Below are positions 47,701 through 57,939 of a stretch of DNA of 64,000 bases, piece by piece (position 1 is the stretch's first letter; every line of letters begins with the position of its first letter). The notes beneath the pieces are model-generated. The model had not been told where the DNA came from. It did not search any database and saw nothing but the letters and a program-made list of their open reading frames with translations. The position numbers and the translations under genes are program-made. The DNA is from Podospora pseudocomata (taxonomy: Eukaryota; Ascomycota; Sordariomycetes; Sordariales; Podosporaceae), in NCBI RefSeq assembly GCF_035222375.1, contig NW_026946363.1, positions 5,766,001-5,830,000 of the forward strand, given 5' to 3'.

Positions 47701-49747
47701 AGCAACTCGCCGCTGCTACATGGAATTCCCGCCGTCGAGGCCCACAAAGTTTGCCAATTTTGTTGTCTCCGTCACACGAGCCCCAACCTCGGCCCCCCCT
47801 AATTCTCAAGGAGGAAAATTAGATCGCTCAGCTGCTCGGGTTCCTGCGTCAATGAGACACACGCAGTACCACGGGAAATGGAAGAATGGGTTTAAATCTC
47901 CGGGCTGATTTGGAACGAGTTTACTGACGTCAGACAACATATAACTTTGAGATGTTCTTATGTTTGGCGAGCAAAGGTAAAAGCAAAAAGGTGTGGTGTC
48001 ATTGTCTTGGATATGCAGCTTTCCAGAAAGAATTGCGAGAAGCAGTAGAGTAATCCATTTTTGAGACCTTTCCTCGGATAGGGAGGGCGGTGTATACGAG
48101 CCTTTGACTTCGGGTATTTATGCTCAGGTCTCAGAAGAATATGTCTGTGTTTTCTCTTCGTCGAACTGGTGACGCAGGGGGGCGGGGGGGTCTTGGGTTT
48201 GTTGTTCGTTCAGGGGCCAATGGAGCCGATGGTGAATAGGGGGCCATCACGAAGCATCTATCACATAAGGTATTTTGCCTTACACGGTCAATACATGTTT
48301 TCGGGCGTCAAGGTGCTATCGACTGGCTTTCCAGGTTGCCAAACTTTGTATGTGATTCTCCACTTATGGGAGAAGGCGGGAACAGCCACACCTGTCCAGA
48401 ATAATCTTTTAATAAAAAGTCAAACGTAATCTGGTGCGTGATTACGCAGATGAGCCTTGCCAGCCCAATCCAATAGTGGTTGGATCCACGAGAGGGTCAA
48501 CTCAACAAACTTGAAGCGAGGATGAATTGTGTCATGGTGGGCATCAAGGGCCAGATCGACCCGCTTGGGACCGTAAGTTGCGGAGATAACGAGAGTTAAT
48601 GGGAAACCATGTCGGACATGCGAAGGCTGGGTTGGATACGGCGATGATAGTGGTAACCAGACCTCCCAAGGGACGGACCTCGAGTGCCTGAGGCAACCTC
48701 TGGCGGGGTGCCGACCATCAAATGCATCCCAGACTGACCGGATCTCTGTTCTTACTGCCAGCAAGGCTCTCATGCGGCAGAGTTCACAAGTGACAAATTC
48801 TCAACTGAAGTCCTTGAGGCTGAGAAACTGCCTACCTTAGGTACTCTTGCTACCGCAGCAACACCAGCTTGACGGCCAAGATGCTGGGGGTGTCAGGAAC
48901 GCACCCCAGATAGCCTCATAGACATCACACAAGAATACAAAAAGTTAGACCTATCATTCATGTAATTCCATTCTAATCTCAGCCTCAGCACAATCACATA
49001 CATCGACACCTCCTTCCGAGTATGTTCTTGAACGGCGCAGTGAATTCGCTTCTTCATGAGCAGTTAGATCATCAGGTCTGTCCATCAACCTACTTCTCTC
49101 ATCTCCCTCCACGCATCCTCATCCGCATCTTATACATCCCAAACAACAGCCCCAATACACAATTAATCAAACCTCACGAAACCCAAGCATCCCAAGCTAA
49201 CCCATAACCAGGTTCACAACAACTCTCTCCACTAAGATAGCTTCAAGTTGATCACCCAACGTTGAAAGGAGACACCTCAGCCCGGAAAAGAGAAAAGGCA
49301 AAAGCAAAGTACGAAGCGTAGGTATCGAAAGCCCCCCCGAATGCAAGACCGGACCAAATGTTGACCACCAAACCGACCTCAAGACACCTCAGACATCGTC
49401 ACAAGAGAACCCCATTCTCAACTCGAGAGCCAATGGTAGAATGATCCATTGGGTTCCCAGGAACAGGATGGACCTCTACAAACCTCCGGTGGAAAGACCC
49501 CTCCCACACAGACAAAACGCCCGCTCCCTCCGGACAAACACCCGGCCAGCAAACCAACAACAAGACATTGTTGTTCTTCTGTGTTCCGGTATCAAAAGAG
49601 ACTTTATCACACACAAACAGCCCTCATCTTGTACACTTATCCCCCGATCATATCGACGTACCCCGGCCCAAAGACCATATATATATGTATATATATATAT
49701 TTATATATATAAAACCTGGCTCCAAGCTTTCAGCATTAGATTTCCAT

Positions 49748-49785
49748 CACCACCACCACCACCACCACCACCACCACCACCACCA
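49748..49785. repeat. (CAC)n trinucleotide array
   Basis: Twelve to thirteen CAC units, non-coding, about 1.4 kb beyond the malate synthase stop codon. An AT-rich microsatellite (49677-49712) lies just to its left. Confidence 0.95.
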
Positions 49786-50249
49786 CAACCACATGCACAT
49801 ATCACCACTTGCAACGACACCACAGCCACCTAGCTATCTCAGGTCCCACACGAATCACAGTATAATCAGGATCTTTCAATTGCAGTACTATCCATTGAAG
49901 CCCTGGGTGAGGTGGTGCGAGGTTGAAGGCTTGCATTGGCGCGCGGACATCGGGCATCAACACCACGGCAGTGTATCAACCACGACACTTGCAAGCATAA
50001 GTATACACTGCAATTCATAGGGAAAAGAACACACTGCGGTGTTGATGATACCGGAATGAATGGGTGTGATGTGAAAGGTAGGTATGTTGTGGTATGGTTG
50101 GGGGGTAAAATGTCCCCATCATCAACAAGCTCATTAGCGTCTGACACCATGCAAACCGCATGCACAAAAAGCAGCCCCTGGAGTTTCTCTTGATATGACT
50201 CCTACATCCCTGGGTATCGCGAGTAATAGTGATGCTACTAGTGCTACTA

Positions 50250-50321
50250 GGTAGTTAACTAGGTTGTTAACTGGGTAGTTAACTGGGTAGTTGACTGGGC
50301 AATCGACTAGGTAGTCAACTG
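50250..50321. repeat. 12-bp minisatellite, six units
   Basis: Six head-to-tail 12-mers with consensus GGTAGTTAACTG; copies differ at one to four positions. The period is a multiple of three, so one minus-strand frame reads a repetitive peptide (VNYP type), but no gene model supports it. Confidence 0.93.
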
Positions 50322-50719
50322 GATGATAATCAGCAAGGTAAAACCACCAATTTCGGTACGCCAAAGGCTTCACTTTTGTCGGGCAGCAAGGACCGAAAAG
50401 GTATATATATCACCGAACCATGCGTGTGAGCGCATGGGTCAAAGCTGTGGAAGAGGAGGGACTGATGGGAAGCACTACTACTCCACCCATTCACCTTCGA
50501 GCACTCCACGACGGTTGACGGTACATGCCCACAGCCCTGGTCACCCCTCTCTCTTCTTCTCTCGATTCCGTCCGTTCCGCAGTGTTGTTGTGGAGATCTG
50601 AAGTCGAGAAAAGACTTCTCGCTGAGATAAATAAGCAGTCATATAGGCGGGACTGTGCGGGGCTTGTTGAGCACGTTGGGTAGAGGGGACGGAATACAGA
50701 TAACAAAGACATTTGGATA

Positions 50720-50764
50720 GACTGATGGGTGGTGGATTGATGGGTGGTGGACTGATGGGTGATG
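50720..50764. repeat. 15-bp minisatellite, three units
   Basis: Three head-to-tail copies of GACTGATGGGTGGTG with one mismatch each in copies two and three, about 390 bp beyond the malate synthase stop codon. Confidence 0.93.
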
Positions 50765-51151
50765 GAACTGATCAGTAGACCATAGGATACCCTAAACAGA
50801 CTAAACAACGGACAGCCAGATTGAGGAGGCAGCATGCTGACAGATAGACTGATTGCTCTACACCAACTACACTCGAGTCAACTTAACCTCAAGAGACACC
50901 ATGAACCAGACGGTGGGTGACCGGGCTTTCAATGGCCCAAGCACTTCACCATCAACACACCAAGCCATCCCTCTTAAGGTAGGTGAGATCTCATAATATC
51001 CAATTCATATTTGCATATCCTGTAAAACCAAAAAAAATAAAAATAAAAATATCAAACGCAACGCCTCAAATGCACAAAGTTTACAGTCTTGCTTCTCTTC
51101 GCTCACCACCACGTCATCATTAACTTCTCCCCCATCACCCCCCTTCTCCAC

Positions 51152-52901
51152 TTACAACTTAGCAGCCGCTCTCGCCGGACCAGCAGAGGTGATCTCATTG
51201 TAGAGCAGGCTCGTCAAGAAATCAGCATAGTCCTCACCGGTGACCTGACCGGAAAAGTACTGGGCCGCAAGACCATACTTGTTGCCCTGAGGAGCCTTGC
51301 CGGCGAGCTCCTGGGTCTGCTCCTTGAGGAGCTTGAGGGCGTACTGCTTGTCAACCTTCTTGCCCTCGGCGGTGGTGACGCCGTGGCGCACCCACTGCCA
51401 GAGCTGGGAGCGGGAAACCTCGGCTGTGGCGGCGTCCTCCCTGTTTTCATCGTCAGCATCGTGTCTCTTCGTCATGGTATGCAGCGGAGAAATACTCACA
51501 TCAAGTAGTTAATAGGAACACACCCAACACCCCTAATCCAAGCCTCCATGTAGCCCAGGCCAATGTTCAGGTTCTTCCTGATACCCGCCTCGGTGATCTG
51601 ACCAGGCACGTTCATGTTCAACAAGTCATTCTGACCAATCGTGACATCCTCCCGTCTGACAAACAGCTGGTTGGGAGTGGGCATGTGCTTGTTGAAGATG
51701 TCCACCGCGATGCCCGCCAGCGCAGGGTGAGCAACCCAGGTGCCGTCGTGGCCGGCCTTGACCTCGCGGAGCTTGTCCGCTCTGACACCCTCCATAGCCG
51801 CCTCATTGGCCTTGGGGTCGTCCTTGATGGGAATCTGGGCAGCCATGCCACCCATGGCGTGGACACCGCGCTTGTGGCAAGTCTGGATGAGGAGCTTGAC
51901 GTAGGCGTCCATGAAGGGAACGGTCATGGTGACGGCCGACCGATCGGGAAGGACAAAGTTGGAGTTTTGACGGAACTTCTTGATCACGGAGAAGATGTAA
52001 TCCCACCTGCCACAGTTCAAGCCGGAAGAGTGGTCGCGGAGCTCGTAGATGATCTCGTCCATCTCAAAGGCGGCGAGGATGGTCTCGATGAGGACGGTGC
52101 CGCGAATGGTGCCTCTGGGCATGCCGATGTAGTCCTGAGCAAGGTTGAAGACATCGTTCCAGAGACGGGCCTCAAGGTGAGACTCCATCTTGGGAAGGTA
52201 GAAGTAAGGGCCGAAGCCCATCTTGACGGTCTGGAAGGCATTGTGGAAGAAGTACAGACCGAAGTCGAAGAGAGAGCCAGACATGGGCTCGCCGTCGACG
52301 GTAACGTGCTTCTCCTCCAGATGCCAGCCACGGGGGCGGACAATCAAGGTGGGGAGCTTCTTATCAGTGCGGAGCTTGTACTCCTTGTTGCCGATCTTGA
52401 AGTCGACCTGGCGGCGGTTGGCGTCGTAGAGGTTGACCTGGCCGTTGATCATGTTGTCCCATGTGGGAGCGCTGGAGTCTGTGAATAACATGTCAGAACC
52501 ACCGCCCCTCCCTCGATCTCATCTCATTCCCAAAACTCACCCTCAAAATCAGCCATGTAAGTCCACACATCAGCGTTCAACGCGTTCACCACCATCTTGC
52601 GGTCAGTAGGGCCCGTGATCTCCACACGACGGTCCACAAGCCCGGGAGCGGGCGGCGCGCCCTTCCATGTTGGGTTCTCGCGAATGTGTCTGGTCTCGGG
52701 AAGGAAGTCAGGCAGAGCGCCCTTGTCGAGCTCGGCCTGGCGGATCTTGCGGCGCTCAAGGAGAGCCTTGCGAGTAGAGTTGAATGACCGCTGGAGAAGG
52801 GCCAAGAAAGCAAGAGCTTCCGGTGTGAGAATCTTCTTTTGTGACTCCGAAACGGGGCCGAGGACGTTGACGCCCTGAAGGATGGACTCGGTGCTAGGCA
52901 T
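51152..52901 (-). CDS. acu-9: malate synthase, peroxisomal/glyoxysomal
   Basis: Condenses glyoxylate and acetyl-CoA to malate in the glyoxylate cycle, needed for growth on acetate or fatty acids. Exons 52901-52541, 52478-51500, 51440-51152 (introns 52479-52540, 51441-51499) give 542 aa, the standard length. Junctions restore [15 protein letters not shown] and [14 protein letters not shown]. The family signature [17 protein letters not shown] is present, as is the substrate-binding region [18 protein letters not shown]. The protein ends AKL, a PTS1 peroxisome-import signal. The start at 52901 (MPSTES) is chosen over the upstream non-ATG opening. acu-9 is the Neurospora name; such genes are normally acetate-induced and glucose-repressed, but I did not identify specific operator sites here. 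Confidence 0.97.
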
Positions 52902-55092
52902 TGTGATGTTGTGTGCGTGGGGTGATGTGGGTGGGTGTGGTGTTTGCAAAGCTCCGTTATCCTAAAAAAGGGAGGCGAAGCTGTTTATATATAGAGATAT
53001 ATATAGATATAGATATATATTCTAGAACAGAACCAAAAACGTTAGGACCTCGTGACGAAAGAGCAAGCTGAGTCAATCAACAATCGCTAACGGTTGTGAA
53101 AATGCCGAGGTGAGCCGCGGGTCAAGTACTTAGTCGTAAAACAGCTGCCAATTGGTAGTGGGGGGGGTGAGTGGGCAGGGTGTGGTTCACCCAAATTGTG
53201 GAGGAAGAGCTGTATGGGGAAATGGAACAAAGAAAAAAGGCGGGGAGTGTGAGTTTCAATTGACGTATGAGTGCCGGGGACGCGGATGTGTGTATCAGAG
53301 AAAGTGGGAAAAAAGAACAGGACCAGAAAGGGAGAGATCTCGAGCTATTGTCATAACGAAGCTCTCCCTTGAATCCAAAACGCATGCCCGTGACCGACAG
53401 ACAACGACCTCAGACGAGCTGATTGAGTCAAGAGAAGGAACCAACCTGACTCACCGATAAATAAACCAATTGTCGTGTCTCCCTCGGTAGAGAGAGGTTA
53501 TCAGAGCAAGATGCGCGAAGTTGTTCAAGAAACCAGAGAAAAACGCTCCCGCATGCGGCGAAAGCAAACGCTTGGAGTTTTGATGATGTGCTGTCAAAAC
53601 GATGACGTCCCTCCAAAAACATCCAAAACCCGACATGAACCTAGACCTATATCTATCTAACCCATCTTCCCCCAAGACAATCTCTTGCCTCCTTCTGCTT
53701 CCTCACCACTCGGCAATCCGGTTCAAGGGACTCCATCATCGCCTCTCCCAGCAAATCCATAACATGTGGTTGGTCTCTTTATGGCATTCAATTCCCATGT
53801 TCGCTCGGCCGTCCGGGTCCTTCCACCGCTGCCATTGGTCAACTCAGCTACCCCACAATCAGGGGAAAACTGGACAAGGCTCACAACGGGTGTAGCTCTT
53901 CACATGTGATGTGACATGTGCCACGCCCCTACCAGCGTAATGACTTGCGCTCCGATGACCTCACCTACTCGTTCCCCGCCATCAAACAAACACCCTTTCA
54001 AAACCCCTCCGTCGCCATCCAATTCTTTTATGTGGTTTCTAAACCTCCTTCTGTAACCCCCAAAGTCCTCCATCTCTCCTTCTTATTCCCATCGAGTAAA
54101 TCACCCCTCTCTCCAGCGATATCGGCGATTACCCCCCAAACAGATTACTCGATCCCATCGAGATAAAGAAATTCCTCTTCCAACAACCCTTTCCTTTCCA
54201 TACATCATAAGCCAAGCCAATCACCCCCAGCTCCCGTAAGCCAAGAAAAGCTGGGGGTTGGCAAAACCAAAAAACAAAAGCTCTCCCCACTTCCCTCGCC
54301 TTTCTCCACCACCGCCGTGAACCTCCGATCTGCCGGCCCAGAGCCGAGGTCATCGCCCCCCCCTCTCCCCCAATACCATGTCCTCATCGGCGTCATGCAT
54401 CCGCCTCTGTCTGCGTTGTCTGGTTGTGCTATGACACCTCGCCTGTCTGCCCTTGCCCGTTTACTACCGGCCGCCCCGTCCGCCCGATACTTTCCGATAT
54501 CTCTTACACTTACTTACCAGGGTTTGTGTCGACGGTGATGCTACATGTCGCAATACGAAGGGGGGAAAAAGGGCTTCAGACCCGTGATTCCAATTGGCAT
54601 ATCATTACGTTGGCCAGACCAGACCACATGGAACATCATACATACCCATCACCATAGCCGTGGCTCGGCTTCCTTCTAGCTCTTATCTCAGTGACACATC
54701 ATGAAACAACCTTCTCTCCTCTCCCCGCAAAAATGAATATATATAGCAGTGGTGGTATCAATTTAATTTTCTTCATGGCTAATTTTCTAATCATAACGCA
54801 TCTTCGTAGAGGTGAAAAGGTTAAGGGGTATGTAACGGTAAGGTGAAGGAAGTCATCGACGACAAGGGGTATATTATTACACGGAGGTGTGTTTCACGCA
54901 AAAGTGATGGGTGGTCGGTGATGCGGTCAGGCATATCGCTGCCTTTGGGTTTTAACCCCAAGTCTCACATATCAAGACCTTTACCCAATCAAGGGGAGGC
55001 TTTATCGAGACGACTACACGATACGCTCGCCGACATCACACGACCCCTCTACGCTCTCTCTGGGTTCCAGCATTCTTCTGGTGGCTGGCAGT
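52902..55092. other. spacer between malate synthase and fumarase
   Basis: 2.2 kb between two tandem minus-strand genes: malate synthase promoter and leader on the left, fumarase 3' UTR on the right. No plausible ORF. A TA/GATA-rich repeat at 52985-53020 lies about 85 nt upstream of the malate synthase ATG. Nothing else seen. Confidence 0.6.
52985..53020. repeat. TATAGA/TATATA repeat close to the malate synthase start
   Basis: AT-rich repeat within the first ~120 nt upstream of the malate synthase ATG. It could double as a TATA-like element or lie in the 5' leader. It contains several GATA tetranucleotides, but these belong to the repeat and are not evidence of regulation. Confidence 0.6.
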
Positions 55093-55561
55093 TTAACCCT
55101 TGTAGGGGGAAGGGCCAACCATGAGCTCGGGTCTGACGAGGGTGTCAAACTCCTCCTCGGTGAGGGCGTTGAGCTCCATGGCCGACTCCTTGAGGGTCAG
55201 GCCCTTCTTGTGGGCGTTCTTGGCGACCTTGCTCGCCATGTCGTAGCCAATCTTGGGGTTGAGGCAGGTAACCAACATGAGACTAACAAAGTGTCAAGTC
55301 AGTATGCAATATCTCACGAGTCAGTTTGGGTTCAGGAAGACTTACGACTCCTTCATGATGCTGGCAATCTTCTTCTCGTTGGCAGAGAGGCCGACAACAA
55401 GGTTCTTCTCAAAGCTCCTCATGCCGTCGGCCAGGATGCGGATGCTGTGAAGGAGGTTGCGGATAATCAGGGGCTTGTACACGTTGAGCTCGAACTGGCC
55501 GTTCATGCCGCCGATGGTGCAAGCAACCTGGTTACCCATAACCTGAGCGCAGACCATGGTG

Positions 55562-55593
<32 letters not shown>

Positions 55594-56859
55594 AGGCATG
55601 ATGGACGAACCGGGCTCGTTCTCAGGGAGGTTGAGCTCGCCGAGACCGCAACGGGGACCGCTGCCGAGGTAGCGGATGTCCTGAGCAATCTTGCTGAGCG
55701 AGGCAGCGAGGGTGTTGAGGCTGCCGTGGGCCTGGACGATGGCGTCGTGGGCAGCGAGCGCCTCGAACTTGTTGGGGGCAGTCTTGAACTCGGTGCCGGT
55801 CATCTTGGAAACCTCCTCAGCGATGGCCTCGGCGAAGCCCTCGAAGGTGTTGATGCCGGTGCCGACGGCGGTGCCGCCCTGGGCGAGGAGACGGAGGTCG
55901 GGGAGGGAAGACTCGACGCGCTTGATGCCGAAGTCGAGCTGGGCAACATAGCCGCCGAACTCCTGAGCGAGGGTCAGGGGAGTGGCATCCTGGAGATGGG
56001 TGCGGCCAATCTTGATGATCTTCTTGGCCTCGAACTCCTCAACCTTGGCCTGGAGCGCATCGCGAAGGCTCTTGAGCGCAGGGAGGAGGGTGTTCTCAAA
56101 CTCGAGCACAGCAGCAATGTGCATGACGGTGGGGAAGGTGTCGTTGGACGAAGCCGAGCGGTTGACGTGGTCGTTGGGGTGCACAGGCTTCTTGGAACCC
56201 ATCTTGCCGCCCAGAATCTCGATGGCTCTGTTGCTGATGACCTCGTTGGCGTTCATGTTGGACTGAGTGCCGGAGCCGGTCTGCCAGACGACGAGGGGGA
56301 AGTGGTCGAGGAGCTTGAGGTCAGCAACCTCCTTCGCGGCCTGCTGAATGGCCTTGCCGATCTCAGGATCTACATATTGCCCGTCTGGTCAGCCCCTCGT
56401 TCTTCTTCGGACGACATATACCAGAGCGAATTGCAAGAGCGCAAAAAGAGGATACATACCAAGGCCATAGCGCATGTTCACCGTCGCCGCAGCACCCTTG
56501 AGGATACCAAACGCCTTGACGATAGGTGCGGGCATGCGGTCCTGGGGCTGGTTGATCTTGAAGTTCTCGAGGGAACGCTCAGTCTGAGCGCCCCAGTACT
56601 TGTCGGCCGGGACCTGGATCTCGCCAAAGGCATCGCTCTCGGTTCTGGTGTTGGCCGACATTCTCGCGGCACTACTGTGGAAGGTTCTCTGGTGGCGGAT
56701 GGCGGGGTTGGCGGTTTGGCTGTTGGAAAGTGACGAAATGGGAGCGTTGCACGCACCGGCCGTCGCCTTGAGACATGTGCTCAGCGACCGGCTGGCTGTC
56801 CTCGGCACCCCAAGGCTGGCGCGGGCTGCGGGCCCGGCAATGCGAACCGATCGAAGCAT
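55093..56859 (-). CDS. fumarate hydratase class II, mitochondrial
   Basis: Hydrates fumarate to L-malate in the TCA cycle. Exons 56859-56460, 56369-55346, 55282-55093 (introns 56370-56459, 55283-55345) give 537 aa. The first ~65 residues are a mitochondrial presequence: Arg/Ser/Ala-rich, no acidic residues, with a likely processing site around RTFHSSAAR. The mature enzyme starts with ...[22 protein letters not shown]. Class II signatures are intact: [31 protein letters not shown] and [11 protein letters not shown] (the catalytic SS loop). Junctions restore RYGL|DPEIG and [13 protein letters not shown]. The open frame continues upstream to 56892 without an ATG, so 56859 is taken as start. An internal Met67, right after the predicted cleavage region, could give a cytosolic form. 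Confidence 0.96.
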
Positions 56860-57939
56860 GCTGGGGAAAAAAAAAAGTCGCCTGACAAACAAACCGTAGC
56901 CCTGTATCTAGCGCCGAGCGGCGGTTAGCAGTCGTTGCTGCGGGAGGGGGAGGTGCGGGGGTGCCTGATCAGCTACGTACTTTGTGAATGAGATAACTCC
57001 GGCGCCCAAAAAAAAGAAGAGACACCAGAGGGAGAGTGAGTTGCTGCGAGAAGGAGGGTATTAGATGACAGGAGAACGATGTGCCAAAAAGCTGAGATGG
57101 AAAAACGCGCTCTCGCCTTTTTTTTCTACCCGCGACCACCTTTTCCCAACAACTTGGCTGACCCAGCCTGTCAACCCATCCGTCCGCGCCGGTCCGGCAC
57201 ATCCCGACATCAGAAACCTCAAGATAATTGGGCAATTCCCAAATGTCCCACCCCCGGAAGGCCAACCGGCAATTAACGAATTGCAGAATCGAACAGAACA
57301 TCGCCGATTCGCCCGCCGCTGCCCCCGGCAACCCTGCATCGCTAACAAAACAAACCCCTGAATTCATTCTCAAGAGCAAAAAAGGGGGCTTTTTGGTACA
57401 GACTGATGGTAACACATTATTTGATTACATTCATCCTGCCTGGCCTGCTACCTAACAATCCTAGAATTTTATGCACGAAAGGTATGGAAAACCTCGAACA
57501 AAACTCGAACCTCCGAGCGCGGGTATCTAGCAAAACATCTAGCCCCATCTGTCGCTGAATGGGGAAACCAAAACACACCCTTTCCCTGTAACCCCCCAGC
57601 CAAGGCCCCCGTCTTATCCATCTGACCCGATCATCTCCAATGCTTCCTTCTTTTCTCCAAGCTATTTCCCAAACTCAAGGTATACCTGCCGTCAGCACCT
57701 ATTCACTCCAATAGTAATATTACCAGACCCTGGTGGCCAAACTCCGCCATATATAGACGAAGAAAAAACCCAGGTCCGAAGACCAAGTGCCAGATGCAGA
57801 CAGTGGAAAGAAAACCTCCTAAATTCCCTTCCATTGTGGCCAATAGCAGGTGTGAGAGAATGCCGAAGAAAACAAACCAAAAAAAAAAAAAAAAAAAAAA
57901 AAAGGTGCAAAGAGGATATTCGTCCGGCCATCGTCGATA
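56860..57939. other. spacer: fumarase promoter and kinase 3' UTR
   Basis: 1.1 kb between two tandem minus-strand genes. No plausible ORF. An A25 run (57879-57903) sits about 40 nt past the kinase stop codon. Nothing else seen. Confidence 0.6.
57879..57903. repeat. A25 homopolymer (U tract in the kinase 3' UTR)
   Basis: Twenty-five consecutive A on the plus strand, hence a U25 run shortly after the stop codon in the kinase transcript. Confidence 0.9.

Larger units (their letters stand above)
40713..51151. other. 10.4 kb gene-poor, repeat-rich spacer
   Basis: The largest stretch without a supportable gene. It lies between the 5' end of the zinc-finger gene and the 3' end of malate synthase, both on the minus strand. 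Many open frames of 100-170 codons occur on both strands, without domain character, plausible splice-linked partners or clear codon bias. Notable contents: TGG-rich repeat (about 41817-41872), GA tract (42861-42966), exact 16-bp triple (44221-44268), T26 plus TA/TACA array (44560-44797), AT-rich microsatellite (49677-49712), CAC array (49748-49785) and two minisatellites (50250-50321, 50720-50764). Part of it must be the long upstream region of the zinc-finger gene. Confidence 0.55.

Noticed and set aside
50134-50373. Minus-strand frame reading VNYP-type peptide repeats
   Set aside because: It reflects the 12-bp minisatellite whose period is a multiple of three; no start, promoter or partner exon supports a gene.
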